A DNA stretch of 64,000 bases from Paracoccaceae bacterium (lineage in GTDB: Bacteria > Pseudomonadota > Alphaproteobacteria > Rhodobacterales > Rhodobacteraceae). This document shows positions 47,678-56,294 of this stretch, piece after piece. The DNA lies in NCBI GenBank assembly GCA_024639125.1, contig JAHEJA010000011.1, positions 1 to 64,000 on the forward strand, written 5' to 3'. Position 1 is the stretch's first letter, and every line of letters starts with the position of its first letter. Both the position numbers and the translations under genes were made by a program. The notes beneath the pieces were generated by a model, which had not been told where the DNA came from, ran no database searches, and was given only the letters and a program-made list of their open reading frames with translations.

Positions 47678-48882
47678 ATGACTGCCCGCTCGGCAAGCGA
47701 TGTGCCTTGGGTGATACGCTCATATGAAAATGGGCTTAGGTCTAGGCTGCGAAATGCGCCATAGGTCACCCATTCGCTGACGCCGCGCCCCATGGCCGGT
47801 GATTGCTGCAAGCCGTGACCCGAAAACCCGTTCATAAAGATGAAATTCCCAATCTCAGGATGAGGCCCGACAATCGCATTCTGATCAAAGACGTTATAGG
47901 CATAATGCCCGGCCCATTCTGATTGAATTTTCACGGCTTCAAAGGCCGGAACACGCGTCGCAATGGTGGGCCAAATATGATCCATCCATAGCCCGTGATC
48001 CATTTCAAAATCGGTGGGGTCAACGGCAAAATCTTGCTCGGCGTGACCGCCAATCATATAGGTGCCAGCGCCATTTTCCCGCATATGCACCCCGTTGGGA
48101 TCAATCGTCAAAGGCAAATCACGATCTAGGGGCGTTTCTGCTTTGACAACCCATGTGAACCGTTTCCGGGGTTCGACAGGAACATCAATCCCCGCCATAC
48201 GGGCCGTTTCTGCGGCTCTTGGGCCAGAGGCGTTAATCACGGTGCCACATGCAATGGTTTCACCGCTTGCTAAGGTGACGCTTGCAATCTTATCCCCATT
48301 GGGGGATCGATTAAGCGCGACCACACGGTTTTCGATGTAGTCAACGCCGGCTTCTCTAGCAAGACGGCGCATCCAATCAAATTGCGTGGCACCGTCCCAA
48401 TAGCCTTCGTCCTTTAGATTGATTGACCCACAGAGGATGTCATCTAAATTGTAAAACGGATATCGCTCTGCCAAGACATCCGCCGAAAGTATTTCTGTTT
48501 CAGCCCCAAGACTGCGTTGAAGTATTTGGTCGCGCTTGAGGATCGCACTAAAGGCATCATTGTCAGACAGGTATAAATAGCCAAAAGAGCGAATATTTAG
48601 GTTTGGCACACGAGGGTCGCCTCCCATATGATCGCGCATGTTTTTGGCGAATTCGGCCGTGAATTGGCTCATTTTTATATTAAGCTCAGACGAAAACTGC
48701 TGGCGCATGCAGCTGTTGGTATGCGCAGTTGAACAAGCTTGATACGACATATCCCGTTCAACGACTAAAATGCGGCCATCAAAATCAGGGTTCTGGCTTA
48801 GGAACCAAGCCGCCGAAGACCCCATAATAGCGCCGCCAATAATGACAACGTCGTAAACCGAATGACCTGTGATAACGGACAT
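47674..48882 (-). CDS. FAD-dependent oxidoreductase, DAO/sarcosine-oxidase-like
   Basis: A 402-residue flavoenzyme of the D-amino-acid oxidase family. The FAD loop VVIIGGAIMGSSAAWFL is followed by the VERD motif. FMNGFSGHGLQQSPAMGRGV near the end is the typical glycine-rich C-terminal FAD contact. Family members oxidise N-methylated or secondary amino acids such as sarcosine and dimethylglycine. Upstream ribosome site is weak. It is downstream of the amidinotransferase on the same strand with a 61-base gap. Confidence 0.88.
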   Translation of the reverse strand: MSVITGHSVYDVVIIGGAIMGSSAAWFLSQNPDFDGRILVVERDMSYQACSTAHTNSCMRQQFSSELNIKMSQFTAEFAKNMRDHMGGDPRVPNLNIRSFGYLYLSDNDAFSAILKRDQILQRSLGAETEILSADVLAERYPFYNLDDILCGSINLKDEGYWDGATQFDWMRRLAREAGVDYIENRVVALNRSPNGDKIASVTLASGETIACGTVINASGPRAAETARMAGIDVPVEPRKRFTWVVKAETPLDRDLPLTIDPNGVHMRENGAGTYMIGGHAEQDFAVDPTDFEMDHGLWMDHIWPTIATRVPAFEAVKIQSEWAGHYAYNVFDQNAIVGPHPEIGNFIFMNGFSGHGLQQSPAMGRGVSEWVTYGAFRSLDLSPFSYERITQGTSLAERAVI

Positions 48883-48943
48883 ATGCGCGGCTTTCTATCA
48901 AAGAAAAGCGCCACAGGTTGCCCCGTGACGCTATGCTATCTAC

Positions 48944-50053
48944 TTAGCTTAGGTGTGGGAAATAGTCTTCGCAGGTGCCTTCGCGGTACACATCCGCTGT
49001 ACAGCAATGCAAACCACCGCCAAAGGCATAAGCATCACGAAGTTCAACTTCGACAACTTCCATGCCCAGTTTGTCCATTTGTTCCGCCTGATAGACTTCG
49101 GATTTTTCAACACAGACCGTTTTTGGGTCAAGCACAAGAACATTCATGCTAAGCCATACAGATGAATAACAAAGCGGCGGTGGGGCGTTATGGGCAGGTT
49201 GTGCCGCATCGACAATATCCCAACCGTTGTCTTGGAACATCTTGCGCTGTTCTTGGGGCAAGCGACGTTGTGGGTTGTTCAGGATTAATCCCGGACGCAA
49301 AGGTGTAAATGTTGCGTCAATGTGGATTGGATAGGGGTCGCCCGGGAAATTCACAGTATGCACACGATGATCCGGGAAGTGACGGCGCAGCCATTCAATC
49401 CCTTTCAGGTTGGTTGTAAATCCGTGTTGCACCACCAAATCACGACCAAAACGCAAGACGTCAGCGGCGTCAAATAGCGGCTCTTCTTCGGTTGTGACAA
49501 AGAATTTCTCTTCGGCCCACTTTAGGCGTTTTTCAACACCAATTTTTTCAGACAGATAGTCGGGATGATAATCCGCATTCGTCAAGCGTGGCTTTGGCGC
49601 GGCTTCGTGGCGGAAATTGGGGTCTTGGTCCCAGTATTGCTGCATCAAAGGACGATAGCAAAGGTATTCAAACCAACGGCACCGATAAGACATTGTTGCC
49701 TCTAGGATTTCACTACCGACAGTCAACAAAACATCGCGCGGTGGCATACAGCCGAATTGGCTTTCTGTATGGAAATCTGGCGTTGTTGCGGGCTGGGAAA
49801 AATCAATAGGTGTCGGACGATCGACTTTTACACCACGCTTTTGCAGCATCGATGCAAAATTATCCAACAGCTCATTGGCCCGATCAATGGTTTCTTGAGG
49901 ACGACGGCCCCATTGACCACGCATATCGCTATCTTCTGGAACTTTGGCGTCAAGCGCGGGTTCTTCTGGTGGAATATGACAATCATCGGCGCGTCCGACG
50001 ATCACGTGTTTTAATGGATCCCATTCATTCCAACTATTTACAATGGTACTCAT
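48944..50053 (-). CDS. Arginine:glycine amidinotransferase homologue
   Basis: A 369-residue enzyme closely matching human AGAT (GATM) in my memory-based comparison: SWNEWDPLKHVIVGRADD opens the protein, EPLFDAADVLRFGRD provides the catalytic Asp, PIHIDATFTPLRPG the His, and FGGGLHCCTADVYREG the nucleophile Cys350. AGAT moves the amidino group of arginine to glycine, giving guanidinoacetate and ornithine. Bacterial relatives also act in natural-product pathways, so the acceptor may be another amine. GGGAGAACC precedes ATG 50053. Confidence 0.9.
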   Translation of the reverse strand: MSTIVNSWNEWDPLKHVIVGRADDCHIPPEEPALDAKVPEDSDMRGQWGRRPQETIDRANELLDNFASMLQKRGVKVDRPTPIDFSQPATTPDFHTESQFGCMPPRDVLLTVGSEILEATMSYRCRWFEYLCYRPLMQQYWDQDPNFRHEAAPKPRLTNADYHPDYLSEKIGVEKRLKWAEEKFFVTTEEEPLFDAADVLRFGRDLVVQHGFTTNLKGIEWLRRHFPDHRVHTVNFPGDPYPIHIDATFTPLRPGLILNNPQRRLPQEQRKMFQDNGWDIVDAAQPAHNAPPPLCYSSVWLSMNVLVLDPKTVCVEKSEVYQAEQMDKLGMEVVEVELRDAYAFGGGLHCCTADVYREGTCEDYFPHLS

Positions 50054-50100
50054 GAGGTTCTCCCTAGGGTGTGATTTGGTCGGAATGTCGCCGATTTCAG

Positions 50101-50132
50101 CAACTCTGCCAATTCTAAAACCGACAGAGTTG
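50101..50132. promoter_or_regulatory. Inverted repeat upstream of the amidinotransferase gene
   Basis: CAACTCTG and CAGAGTTG are a perfect eight-base inverted repeat separated by 16 bases, 48 bases upstream of the amidinotransferase start. It could be an operator for that gene. Confidence 0.45.
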
Positions 50133-50162
50133 ATAAGTTAACGCCACGTAAAATGGCAGGGG

Positions 50163-50186
50163 TCAGCAACACAGGCGCGTTGCTGA
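50163..50186. other. Hairpin between metG and the amidinotransferase gene
   Basis: TCAGCAAC and GTTGCTGA with an eight-base loop, 14 bases after the metG stop on the minus strand. There is no T-tract on the minus strand after it, so terminator function is doubtful. Confidence 0.4.
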
Positions 50187-50199
50187 AAACAGAGGATGC

Positions 50200-51912
50200 T
50201 TAGCTGCGTGTGCCTGCAAATTTTTCTTGCCAACCTTCGCGTTCTTCGTCCGAAATTTTACGGAAGGTCACATCAGGAACAGTAAAGCTATGGCCAACTG
50301 GTAGTTTTGCCAACGCGGCGGTGAAATCGCTTGGCCATTCCATGTCATCGCATTGCATCGCGGCCATAAGTGTGTCGCTGGCATCGGGGATGAATGGGCT
50401 GGACAGGACTGCGTAAAGCCGGATCAGGTTCAATGCTAATCGCACCTGTGCTGCGGCTTGTTCCGGGTTTTCTTTGAATGTTGACCAAGGTGCCGCAGAT
50501 TGCAGGTATTCGTTTCCGGCAACCCAGATTGCGCGCAATTCAGCGGCGGATTTGCGCACTTCCATGGCTTCCATGTGGGTTTCATAAGCACGAATGCGTG
50601 TTTCGATATCTGCAATAAGTGTCGTTTCCAATTCACCCCATGTGCCACCCTCTGGCACAACTTCGCCAAACTTTGAGCGACAGAATTTTGTGATACGGCT
50701 GACAAAATTGCCCAGAACATCCGCAAGGTCTTTGTTCACGGATGCTTGGAAATTATCCCATGTGAATTCGGCGTCTGAACTTTCTGGTGCGTGGCTTAGG
50801 AGCCACCAACGCCAGTAATCCGCCGGAAGAATATCCAGCGCTTGATCCATGAACACGCCGCGTCCGCGCGATGTGCTGAATTGACCGCCATCATAGTTCA
50901 AATAGTTGAACGATTTGATATAGTCGACCAGCTTCCATGGTTCGCCTGATCCCAGGATTGTTGCCGGAAAGGATAGCGTGTGAAAGGGGACGTTATCTTT
51001 GCCCATGAATTGGGTATATGTAACGTCCTGTGCCCCTTTGTCCGTGCGCCACCACCGTTCCCAATCGTCGCCTTTGCCTGCATCCACCCATTCTTGGGAA
51101 GCGGCAATATATTCGATGGGGGCATCGAACCAGACATAAAAGACTTTGCCATCCATACCGGGCCAATCGGCGTCGCCGTTTTTAACGGGAATACCCCAGT
51201 CCAAATCACGCGTGATTCCACGATCTTGAAGACCATCACCATCGTTCAGCCATTTTTTGGCAATAGATGTCGTGAGGATCGGCCAATCCGTTTTGCTATC
51301 GATCCATGTTTGCAGCTTGTCGCGCATTTCCGATTGGCGCAAATACAGATGCTTTGTTTCGCGCTGTTCAAGATCGGTCGCGCCGGACACAGTGGAGCGT
51401 GGGTTGATTAAATCCGTTGGGTCCAGCTGTTTGGTGCAATTATCACATTGATCCCCACGCGCATCTTCGAAACCACAGTTTGGGCAGGTGCCTTCGATGT
51501 AGCGATCCGGAAGGTAACGACCATCGGTGGGGGAATACATTTGCGTTTCGCTGACTTCTTTGATCAGGCCCGCTTTGGCAAGCTGTCCTGCAAAATGTTG
51601 GGTCAGTTTGTGGTTTTGTGAGCTTGAGGAACGCCCAAAGTGATCAAAGGATAGGCGGAACCCTTGGGCAATTTTGGCTTGGATGTCATGCATGTCAGCG
51701 CAGTATTCTGCAACTGGTTTGCCGGCTTTTGCGGCGGCAAGCTCTGCGGGGGTGCCGTGTTCATCAGTGGCACATATGAACAGCACTTCTTTGCCGCGGG
51801 CGCGTTGAAACCGTGCAAATAGATCCGCCGGCAGCTGGCTGCCCACAAGGTTTCCAAGGTGTTTGATCCCGTTAATATAGGGAATGGCTGAGGTTATAAG
51901 GTGACGTGTCAT
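50200..51912 (-). CDS. metG: Methionyl-tRNA synthetase
   Basis: A 570-residue class I synthetase that charges tRNA-Met. The HIGH motif appears as HLGN ([14 protein letters not shown]), the zinc knuckles as [17 protein letters not shown], and the KMSKS position as FSTSRG. This FSTSRG form and the double-cysteine zinc finger identify the E. coli-like alpha class without the C-terminal tRNA-binding dimer domain; the separate csaA-like gene at 17.5 kb encodes a related OB fold. ATG 51912 ([12 protein letters not shown]) is chosen over 51924. Confidence 0.97.
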   Translation of the reverse strand: MTRHLITSAIPYINGIKHLGNLVGSQLPADLFARFQRARGKEVLFICATDEHGTPAELAAAKAGKPVAEYCADMHDIQAKIAQGFRLSFDHFGRSSSSQNHKLTQHFAGQLAKAGLIKEVSETQMYSPTDGRYLPDRYIEGTCPNCGFEDARGDQCDNCTKQLDPTDLINPRSTVSGATDLEQRETKHLYLRQSEMRDKLQTWIDSKTDWPILTTSIAKKWLNDGDGLQDRGITRDLDWGIPVKNGDADWPGMDGKVFYVWFDAPIEYIAASQEWVDAGKGDDWERWWRTDKGAQDVTYTQFMGKDNVPFHTLSFPATILGSGEPWKLVDYIKSFNYLNYDGGQFSTSRGRGVFMDQALDILPADYWRWWLLSHAPESSDAEFTWDNFQASVNKDLADVLGNFVSRITKFCRSKFGEVVPEGGTWGELETTLIADIETRIRAYETHMEAMEVRKSAAELRAIWVAGNEYLQSAAPWSTFKENPEQAAAQVRLALNLIRLYAVLSSPFIPDASDTLMAAMQCDDMEWPSDFTAALAKLPVGHSFTVPDVTFRKISDEEREGWQEKFAGTRS

Positions 51913-51971
51913 GCCGATATCCATGGAAAATTAGAGTTGTGTAGTCTCTACCCTAGAATTCATGCGGGGAA

Positions 51972-52019
51972 AAGGGGGCTCGCCGCCCCCTTCTTGGCCT
52001 CCTTTTAGTTGGAGGCCAA
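51972..52019 (-). terminator. Tandem hairpins after the MFS gene
   Basis: Two perfect hairpins lie side by side: AAGGGGGC/GCCCCCTT (51972-51992) and TTGGCCTCC/GGAGGCCAA (51994-52019). On the minus strand the second in order, the GC-rich one, is followed by TTTTCCCC, so the pair ends the MFS transcript before metG. Confidence 0.75.
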
Positions 52020-52031
52020 TTCATCCCCCGC

Positions 52032-52052
52032 GAGTATTTTTTCAAAGATGAA
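52032..52052 (+). repeat. Dispersed intergenic repeat, copy C
   Basis: GAGTATTTTTTCAAAGATGA plus A on the plus strand, close to the MFS stop. It shares the core with copies A and B, though its orientation relative to the adjacent minus-strand gene is opposite. Confidence 0.55.
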
Positions 52053-52055
52053 GGT

Positions 52056-53279
52056 CTATTTTTTGTCTCGGGCTTTTGAAAGGAGGCGTCCAATTGTGAA
52101 AGAAGTGCGGGGTGCGTAAACATAAGGTGTCCGGTTGGTTTTTGTGGGGCGTGCACGCATGCGAGTGATGCCAAAGAAAACCAGAATAGCATGGCCTGAT
52201 GCGATCATTACAAAAAGGGCCGCGGGGCCAAATCGGTTCATCAGGAGGGACGCGACGTAGGGTGATGCGATGGCACCAAGGGCATAAAAAGACATCAAGG
52301 CGGCGGAGAGTTCGACGCGTTCATCGCTTGAGGCGAAGTCATGTGCATGGGCCGTTGCAACCGAATAAATCGGGAATGTTGTGAGGCCGAAAAAGGCCGC
52401 AAGAAGGAAAACCGTAGTGCTGTTGTGGGCGGTGATTGTGCTGGTAAGTGTGCAGCTGAGGATGGCTGCGATTGATAGCCCTATTAGGACCCAACGGCGA
52501 TCCCATTTGTCTGCGAGCCAGCCTGCTGGATACTGTGCGATTGCGCCGCCCAAGACAAAGGCAGCAAGGAAATATGCGATTTGTTCTGTGGCGAGGCCAA
52601 CGTCTTGGCCATAGATCGGACCGACCATGCGAAAGGATGCGCTGGACAGGGCTGAGACCACCACTGCGGCGGCGGCGAGGGGAGATCGTTGGATTGCCAG
52701 CATGGGCCGTAGGCGCGGAGCCGCGGGGGTTTCAGGCTGTGTTGCTGTGGTAAGTGTCAGTGGAATAAGCGTGGCACAGCATAAAAGGGCAAGTAAGTTG
52801 TAGGAGACATAGCTTGCCGGTTCCAGCACGCCGATCATCAATTGTGCGACCAAAGACGCGCTCATGTCCACCACACGATAGAGCCCCATTGCGCGACCGC
52901 GCGACTCGTTGGTGACTTTGGCTTGGAGCCATGCTTCGATGACAGTGTAGCAACCGGCCACACAGAGGCCAGAGGCTATGCGCATCAAGGCCCATGCATA
53001 TGGATCAATAATCAACATATGTGCCAAAAGCCCAATGGCGCCGGTCGCGGTAAACGCTGCAAATGCGCGGGAATGGCCAACGCTTCCCATGAGGCGGGGC
53101 GCCCACCAGCAGCCTATGAAAAACCCAATAAAATGAGAGGATCCCAACAGACCGATTTGCTCTTTGGTGAAGTCAAGCTTGAACCCTGATAGGGCATCAA
53201 GAGGACCAACGCCCCCTGTGGAAAGCTGCAACAACATGACAGACAAAAATAGGGCGGCAAAGGAAATAAGTACGCGCAT
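52056..53279 (-). CDS. MFS transporter (YcaD-like)
   Basis: A 407-residue inner-membrane transporter with about twelve hydrophobic segments. The loop-2/3 motif is seen around WWAPRLMGSVGHSRAFA, and the second half repeats it at AGWLADKWDRRWVLIG. RIASGLCVAGCYTVIEAWLQ matches the YcaD type. The substrate is unknown. It follows the imuA-like gene on the same strand by 32 bases, which may be coincidence or a shared SOS transcript. Confidence 0.88.
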   Translation of the reverse strand: MRVLISFAALFLSVMLLQLSTGGVGPLDALSGFKLDFTKEQIGLLGSSHFIGFFIGCWWAPRLMGSVGHSRAFAAFTATGAIGLLAHMLIIDPYAWALMRIASGLCVAGCYTVIEAWLQAKVTNESRGRAMGLYRVVDMSASLVAQLMIGVLEPASYVSYNLLALLCCATLIPLTLTTATQPETPAAPRLRPMLAIQRSPLAAAAVVVSALSSASFRMVGPIYGQDVGLATEQIAYFLAAFVLGGAIAQYPAGWLADKWDRRWVLIGLSIAAILSCTLTSTITAHNSTTVFLLAAFFGLTTFPIYSVATAHAHDFASSDERVELSAALMSFYALGAIASPYVASLLMNRFGPAALFVMIASGHAILVFFGITRMRARPTKTNRTPYVYAPRTSFTIGRLLSKARDKK

Positions 53280-53311
53280 AAGGCAATGTTAGGACGCGCA
53301 AGAAACCTGTT

Positions 53312-53950
53312 CTAGTTGATTGCCGACGTTTGCGTGTCGTTTTGATCTGTTGCGATAGGGGCGATTTCACCTGATGCGGTGTATGTAATCTGCCATTGTT
53401 TTGGGATGGCGGTCCGTGCGCGGGTGCGGGCCAAGGTCCATCCTCGGTCGTGAGGCTGGTGGTTTGGCGTCATATGCCACCGTGTTTCCACGCCCTGTGC
53501 GCCGCCTGTCATGCCGTTTGTTGCCGGTGTAAGCAAGAGGCCCGTGGTGTGACCTTGTTCGGCAGCGAGATGAAGGCGGCGCACCGGGGTTAATTGGGGT
53601 AGCATGTCAATGTCCGCGACAACCAAATGCGGGGCGGGACTGCGTAGCGCTTCTTCCATGCTCCACAGAGCATCTTCGGGACGTTTTGCTGTGACGAACA
53701 AAAAATTTTCAGGAGATACAAAAGGCTGCATGCCTTGTGGGTTTAGGTGATGGCGGATGTGGGATAGGGAAATCCAAACAATTGGCGCATTCTTGGTCGC
53801 GCCTGATTTTTGGGCAAGCAACAGCGCAAAAGTATGGCGGGATAAGCCGCCACATTCATGCACGCGGGCATGATCCAAAGTCGCCTCTGGAAACAAAGTG
53901 ATTTGGTCCCGTTTCGGGCGGTGGTGACGTGATAAAAGACTCAGGTTCAT
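53312..53950 (-). CDS. imuA: ImuA-like SOS mutagenesis protein
   Basis: A 212-residue protein resembling alphaproteobacterial ImuA: VHECGGLSRHTFALLLAQ, the central ALWSMEEALRSPAPHLVVAD and LTPVRRLHLAAEQGHTTGLL are the conserved stretches I recall. ImuA works with ImuB and the DnaE2 polymerase in damage-induced mutagenesis. No Walker A loop is visible. A LexA box lies 19 bases upstream of ATG 53950, which agrees with an SOS gene. imuB and dnaE2 are not adjacent; instead an MFS gene follows. Confidence 0.65.
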   Translation of the reverse strand: MNLSLLSRHHRPKRDQITLFPEATLDHARVHECGGLSRHTFALLLAQKSGATKNAPIVWISLSHIRHHLNPQGMQPFVSPENFLFVTAKRPEDALWSMEEALRSPAPHLVVADIDMLPQLTPVRRLHLAAEQGHTTGLLLTPATNGMTGGAQGVETRWHMTPNHQPHDRGWTLARTRARTAIPKQWQITYTASGEIAPIATDQNDTQTSAIN

Positions 53951-53968
53951 GCAGACATTATGACATTT

Positions 53969-53983
53969 GTTCTCTTTTTGTTC
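53969..53983 (-). promoter_or_regulatory. LexA box upstream of the imuA-like gene
   Basis: On the plus strand GTTC-N7-GTTC (GTTCTCTTTTTGTTC), on the minus strand GAAC-N7-GAAC: the direct-repeat LexA motif of Rhodobacter-type alphaproteobacteria. Its position just ahead of the start codon suits repression by LexA and induction after DNA damage. Confidence 0.82.
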
Positions 53984-54285
53984 TATAATTTTTTAGTATA
54001 GTAAAAAATTACGCGATCTCAGGTGGTTGGGGGATGAACGCGATAATTAACCTTAGAATTAACTAATTTTTATTAAGATATCTTAACATGCTTGGTGCTG
54101 AAAATGATGTGACGAACCGCAAAAAAGCAGTCAGTGAAATGGATTACGCTGCAAGATTAATAGTTAATCTCAACATTTATTAACAATACCTAAAAGCCCC
54201 CTCTTGGTGCGGGCTATGGGATTGTTGGTTGAATTTGCCGAAATGCGGTCACATACTCTGGTAAAAGCCAAAGGGAGATCGGCAC
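53984..54285. other. AT-rich 300-base intergenic region
   Basis: No gene is supported here. It contains TTAAGATATCTTAA (54073-54086, a 14-base perfect palindrome), AGATTAA-TAG-TTAATCT (54154-54170), and several TTAA runs. A 31-codon frame at 54088-54183 has no ribosome site. The region probably holds promoters for the imuA-like gene and the aldo/keto reductase; the palindromes may be binding sites. AAGGGAGATCGGCAC just before 54286 is the ribosome site of the next gene. Confidence 0.6.
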
Positions 54286-55332
54286 ATGAGACTGAACCGA
54301 ATGGGGCAAAGTGACGTAATGGTGTCGGAGTTATGCCTAGGGACTATGACTTTTGGGACGCAAACGTCCGAAGCCGATGGGCACGCACAGATAGATTTTG
54401 CATTGGATCATGGCATCAATTTTATTGATACTGCGGAAATGTACCCTGTTAATCCGGTTTCAAAAGACACAATAGGGCGCACCGAAGAAATTATCGGAAC
54501 TTGGAACAAAGCCAATGCAAACCGTCGCTCGGAATTTATCTTAGCCACAAAGCATTCAGGCGAAGGATTGGGGTACGTGCGTGATGGCGCCCCAATTTCA
54601 TCTGCGACGATTGAAAAAACGATAGAAGGCAATTTGCGCCGCTTGCAAACGGATTACATCGACCTTTATCAATTCCACTGGCCCAATCGCGGATCCTATA
54701 TGTTTCGCAAAAATTGGACATATGATCCAAGTCATCAGAGCAAATCTGAAACTTTGGCAAACATAGAAGATTGCTTGGACGCGCTTCAAAAGCAAGTGGA
54801 TAAGGGGAATATCCGCTATTTCGGATTGTCCAACGAAAGCGCATGGGGCACTGCGCAATGGTTGCGTGTATCAGAACAACACGGCTTGCCTCGGGTTATG
54901 ACGATGCAGAACGAATATTCGTTGCTGTGCCGCTTGTATGATACCGATATGGCCGAGCTAAGTGTCAACGAAGATGTTGGTTTGATTGCGTTTTCTCCGC
55001 TTGCTGCGGGGTTGCTGAGCGGAAAATATCAACAGGGTGCTATTCCAGCTGGATCGCGTCGGTCTTTGGTTGATAACTTGGGTGGACGGGTCACCGACCG
55101 GGTGTTTCCAGCAATTGAAGCCTATTTGAAAATTGCGCAAAAACACGATGTTGATCCGATACATATGGCGTTGGCTTGGTGTCGGACGCGCCCATTTATG
55201 TGCTCTGCAATTTTTGGCGCAACTCGAATGGATCAGCTAAAACATGCAATCAAGGCGGTTGATGTCACGCTTAGTCAAGCCTGTCTAGACGATATTTCAC
55301 AGGCACATCACGCGCATCCGATGCCCTATTAA
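54286..55332 (+). CDS. Aldo/keto reductase (Tas-like)
   Basis: A 348-residue NADPH-dependent reductase with a TIM-barrel fold. Catalytic residues are visible: FIDTAEMYPV (Asp, Tyr), FILATKHSGEG (Lys) and LYQFHWPNRG (His). MRLNRMGQSDVMVSELCLGTMTFG is the family opening. Long AKR proteins like E. coli Tas have broad carbonyl substrates. The stop overlaps the convergent XRE stop by four bases. Confidence 0.93.
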   Translation: MRLNRMGQSDVMVSELCLGTMTFGTQTSEADGHAQIDFALDHGINFIDTAEMYPVNPVSKDTIGRTEEIIGTWNKANANRRSEFILATKHSGEGLGYVRDGAPISSATIEKTIEGNLRRLQTDYIDLYQFHWPNRGSYMFRKNWTYDPSHQSKSETLANIEDCLDALQKQVDKGNIRYFGLSNESAWGTAQWLRVSEQHGLPRVMTMQNEYSLLCRLYDTDMAELSVNEDVGLIAFSPLAAGLLSGKYQQGAIPAGSRRSLVDNLGGRVTDRVFPAIEAYLKIAQKHDVDPIHMALAWCRTRPFMCSAIFGATRMDQLKHAIKAVDVTLSQACLDDISQAHHAHPMPY

Positions 55333-56189
55333 TCAACGTAGGTTTTCAATTCAATTAGGAACTCGCTCAGGTCACGCGTGCCTACATTAGCCTGTCGGAC
55401 AAGATTGTCGAAATGCTCTGTGAACGCTGCAATACGTTCGCTATCGCGAAAGGCCAAATAATGCTGACCAACATACAGTACGGACAGAAGGGGGCCGAAA
55501 ATTGTGATAGGTGATGAAAACAATTGCCGCGCATCAAAAAGGTAAATGCGAACTCTTGGATAAAACCGTTCGCTCAATTCAAGCAAGCGGTCCAACTGTG
55601 CAAGGCGAACTTCGATCGGAAGATCACGGTAATAGCCTTCGGCGGTCGCAAAACAGTGCAATTCATGGACAGGCATTGCAATTTCATAGTCCGAGTTGGA
55701 CTGTGCCATCCAATTTAATCTATCACGGGATGCCCCCATTGCTTGTTGCGTGGTTTTGCCCAGATGCGGGGTATATTCCCATTCTAACAATGCGTCGGTT
55801 TTGAACATATCCGGAAGCGTGGCTGGCACATGTCGAATTTTATAACCAGCCGCCTCGCGATGCCAGTCAAAAATCTGTTCATCCACCAATGCCCGCGGTG
55901 CGCGCGTTAATTCAAGCGAATGCGCCAAAAGATCCGCCGCGCGTTCGGGACGCTCGGATAGGCTAAGCAGCCAATCCGCGGAAACCTTTAGCACGGATGC
56001 GCATTCTCCGATGACCTGAGCATTTGGCAATCGCGCTCCATCCCCTGTGATCAATTGCGATACGGTGGATCGGTCAACACCAATCGCCCGTGAGAGGGCG
56101 CTTTGCGTCATGTTATTATCTGCCATCGCCTGAAGTAGACGACTGCGGAAATTTTCGGCACGGATGCGTTTGTCGATTCTATTCGCCAT
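55329..56189 (-). CDS. XRE-family transcriptional regulator
   Basis: A 286-residue regulator. The helix-turn-helix is at residues about 27-57 (MTQSALSRAIGVDRSTVSQL), followed by a long C-terminal domain of unknown ligand. It is divergent from a fatty acid desaturase and sits beside a perfect palindrome two bases from its start, so autorepression is likely and the desaturase is a plausible target. There is no clear ribosome site; translation may begin without a leader. Confidence 0.9.
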   Translation of the reverse strand: MANRIDKRIRAENFRSRLLQAMADNNMTQSALSRAIGVDRSTVSQLITGDGARLPNAQVIGECASVLKVSADWLLSLSERPERAADLLAHSLELTRAPRALVDEQIFDWHREAAGYKIRHVPATLPDMFKTDALLEWEYTPHLGKTTQQAMGASRDRLNWMAQSNSDYEIAMPVHELHCFATAEGYYRDLPIEVRLAQLDRLLELSERFYPRVRIYLFDARQLFSSPITIFGPLLSVLYVGQHYLAFRDSERIAAFTEHFDNLVRQANVGTRDLSEFLIELKTYVD

Positions 56190-56191
56190 GT

Positions 56192-56207
56192 GGTGATATT
56201 TATCACC
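56192..56207. promoter_or_regulatory. Perfect palindrome between the XRE and desaturase genes
   Basis: GGTGATA-TT-TATCACC, a seven-base perfect inverted repeat with a two-base centre, located three bases upstream of the XRE start codon. Its form resembles operators of phage-repressor-like HTH proteins. Binding would block expression of the XRE gene and perhaps act on the desaturase promoter 88 bases away. Confidence 0.7.
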
Positions 56208-56294
56208 GATGTTGCACTTTGTTAATCATTTTCAGAATTGGCAGGTTCAAAAAAATCGATAACAAAAGATACCAAGACGATGCATGGAAGCACA

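Noticed and set aside
54088-54183. 31-codon plus-strand frame in the AT-rich gap
   Set aside because: No ribosome site, no hydrophobic or charged pattern suggesting a small protein, and it covers palindromes.
54045-54190. CtrA-type TTAA-N7-TTAA sites
   Set aside because: The TTAA pairs here are spaced by 3, 6, 8, 10 or 12 bases, not seven.
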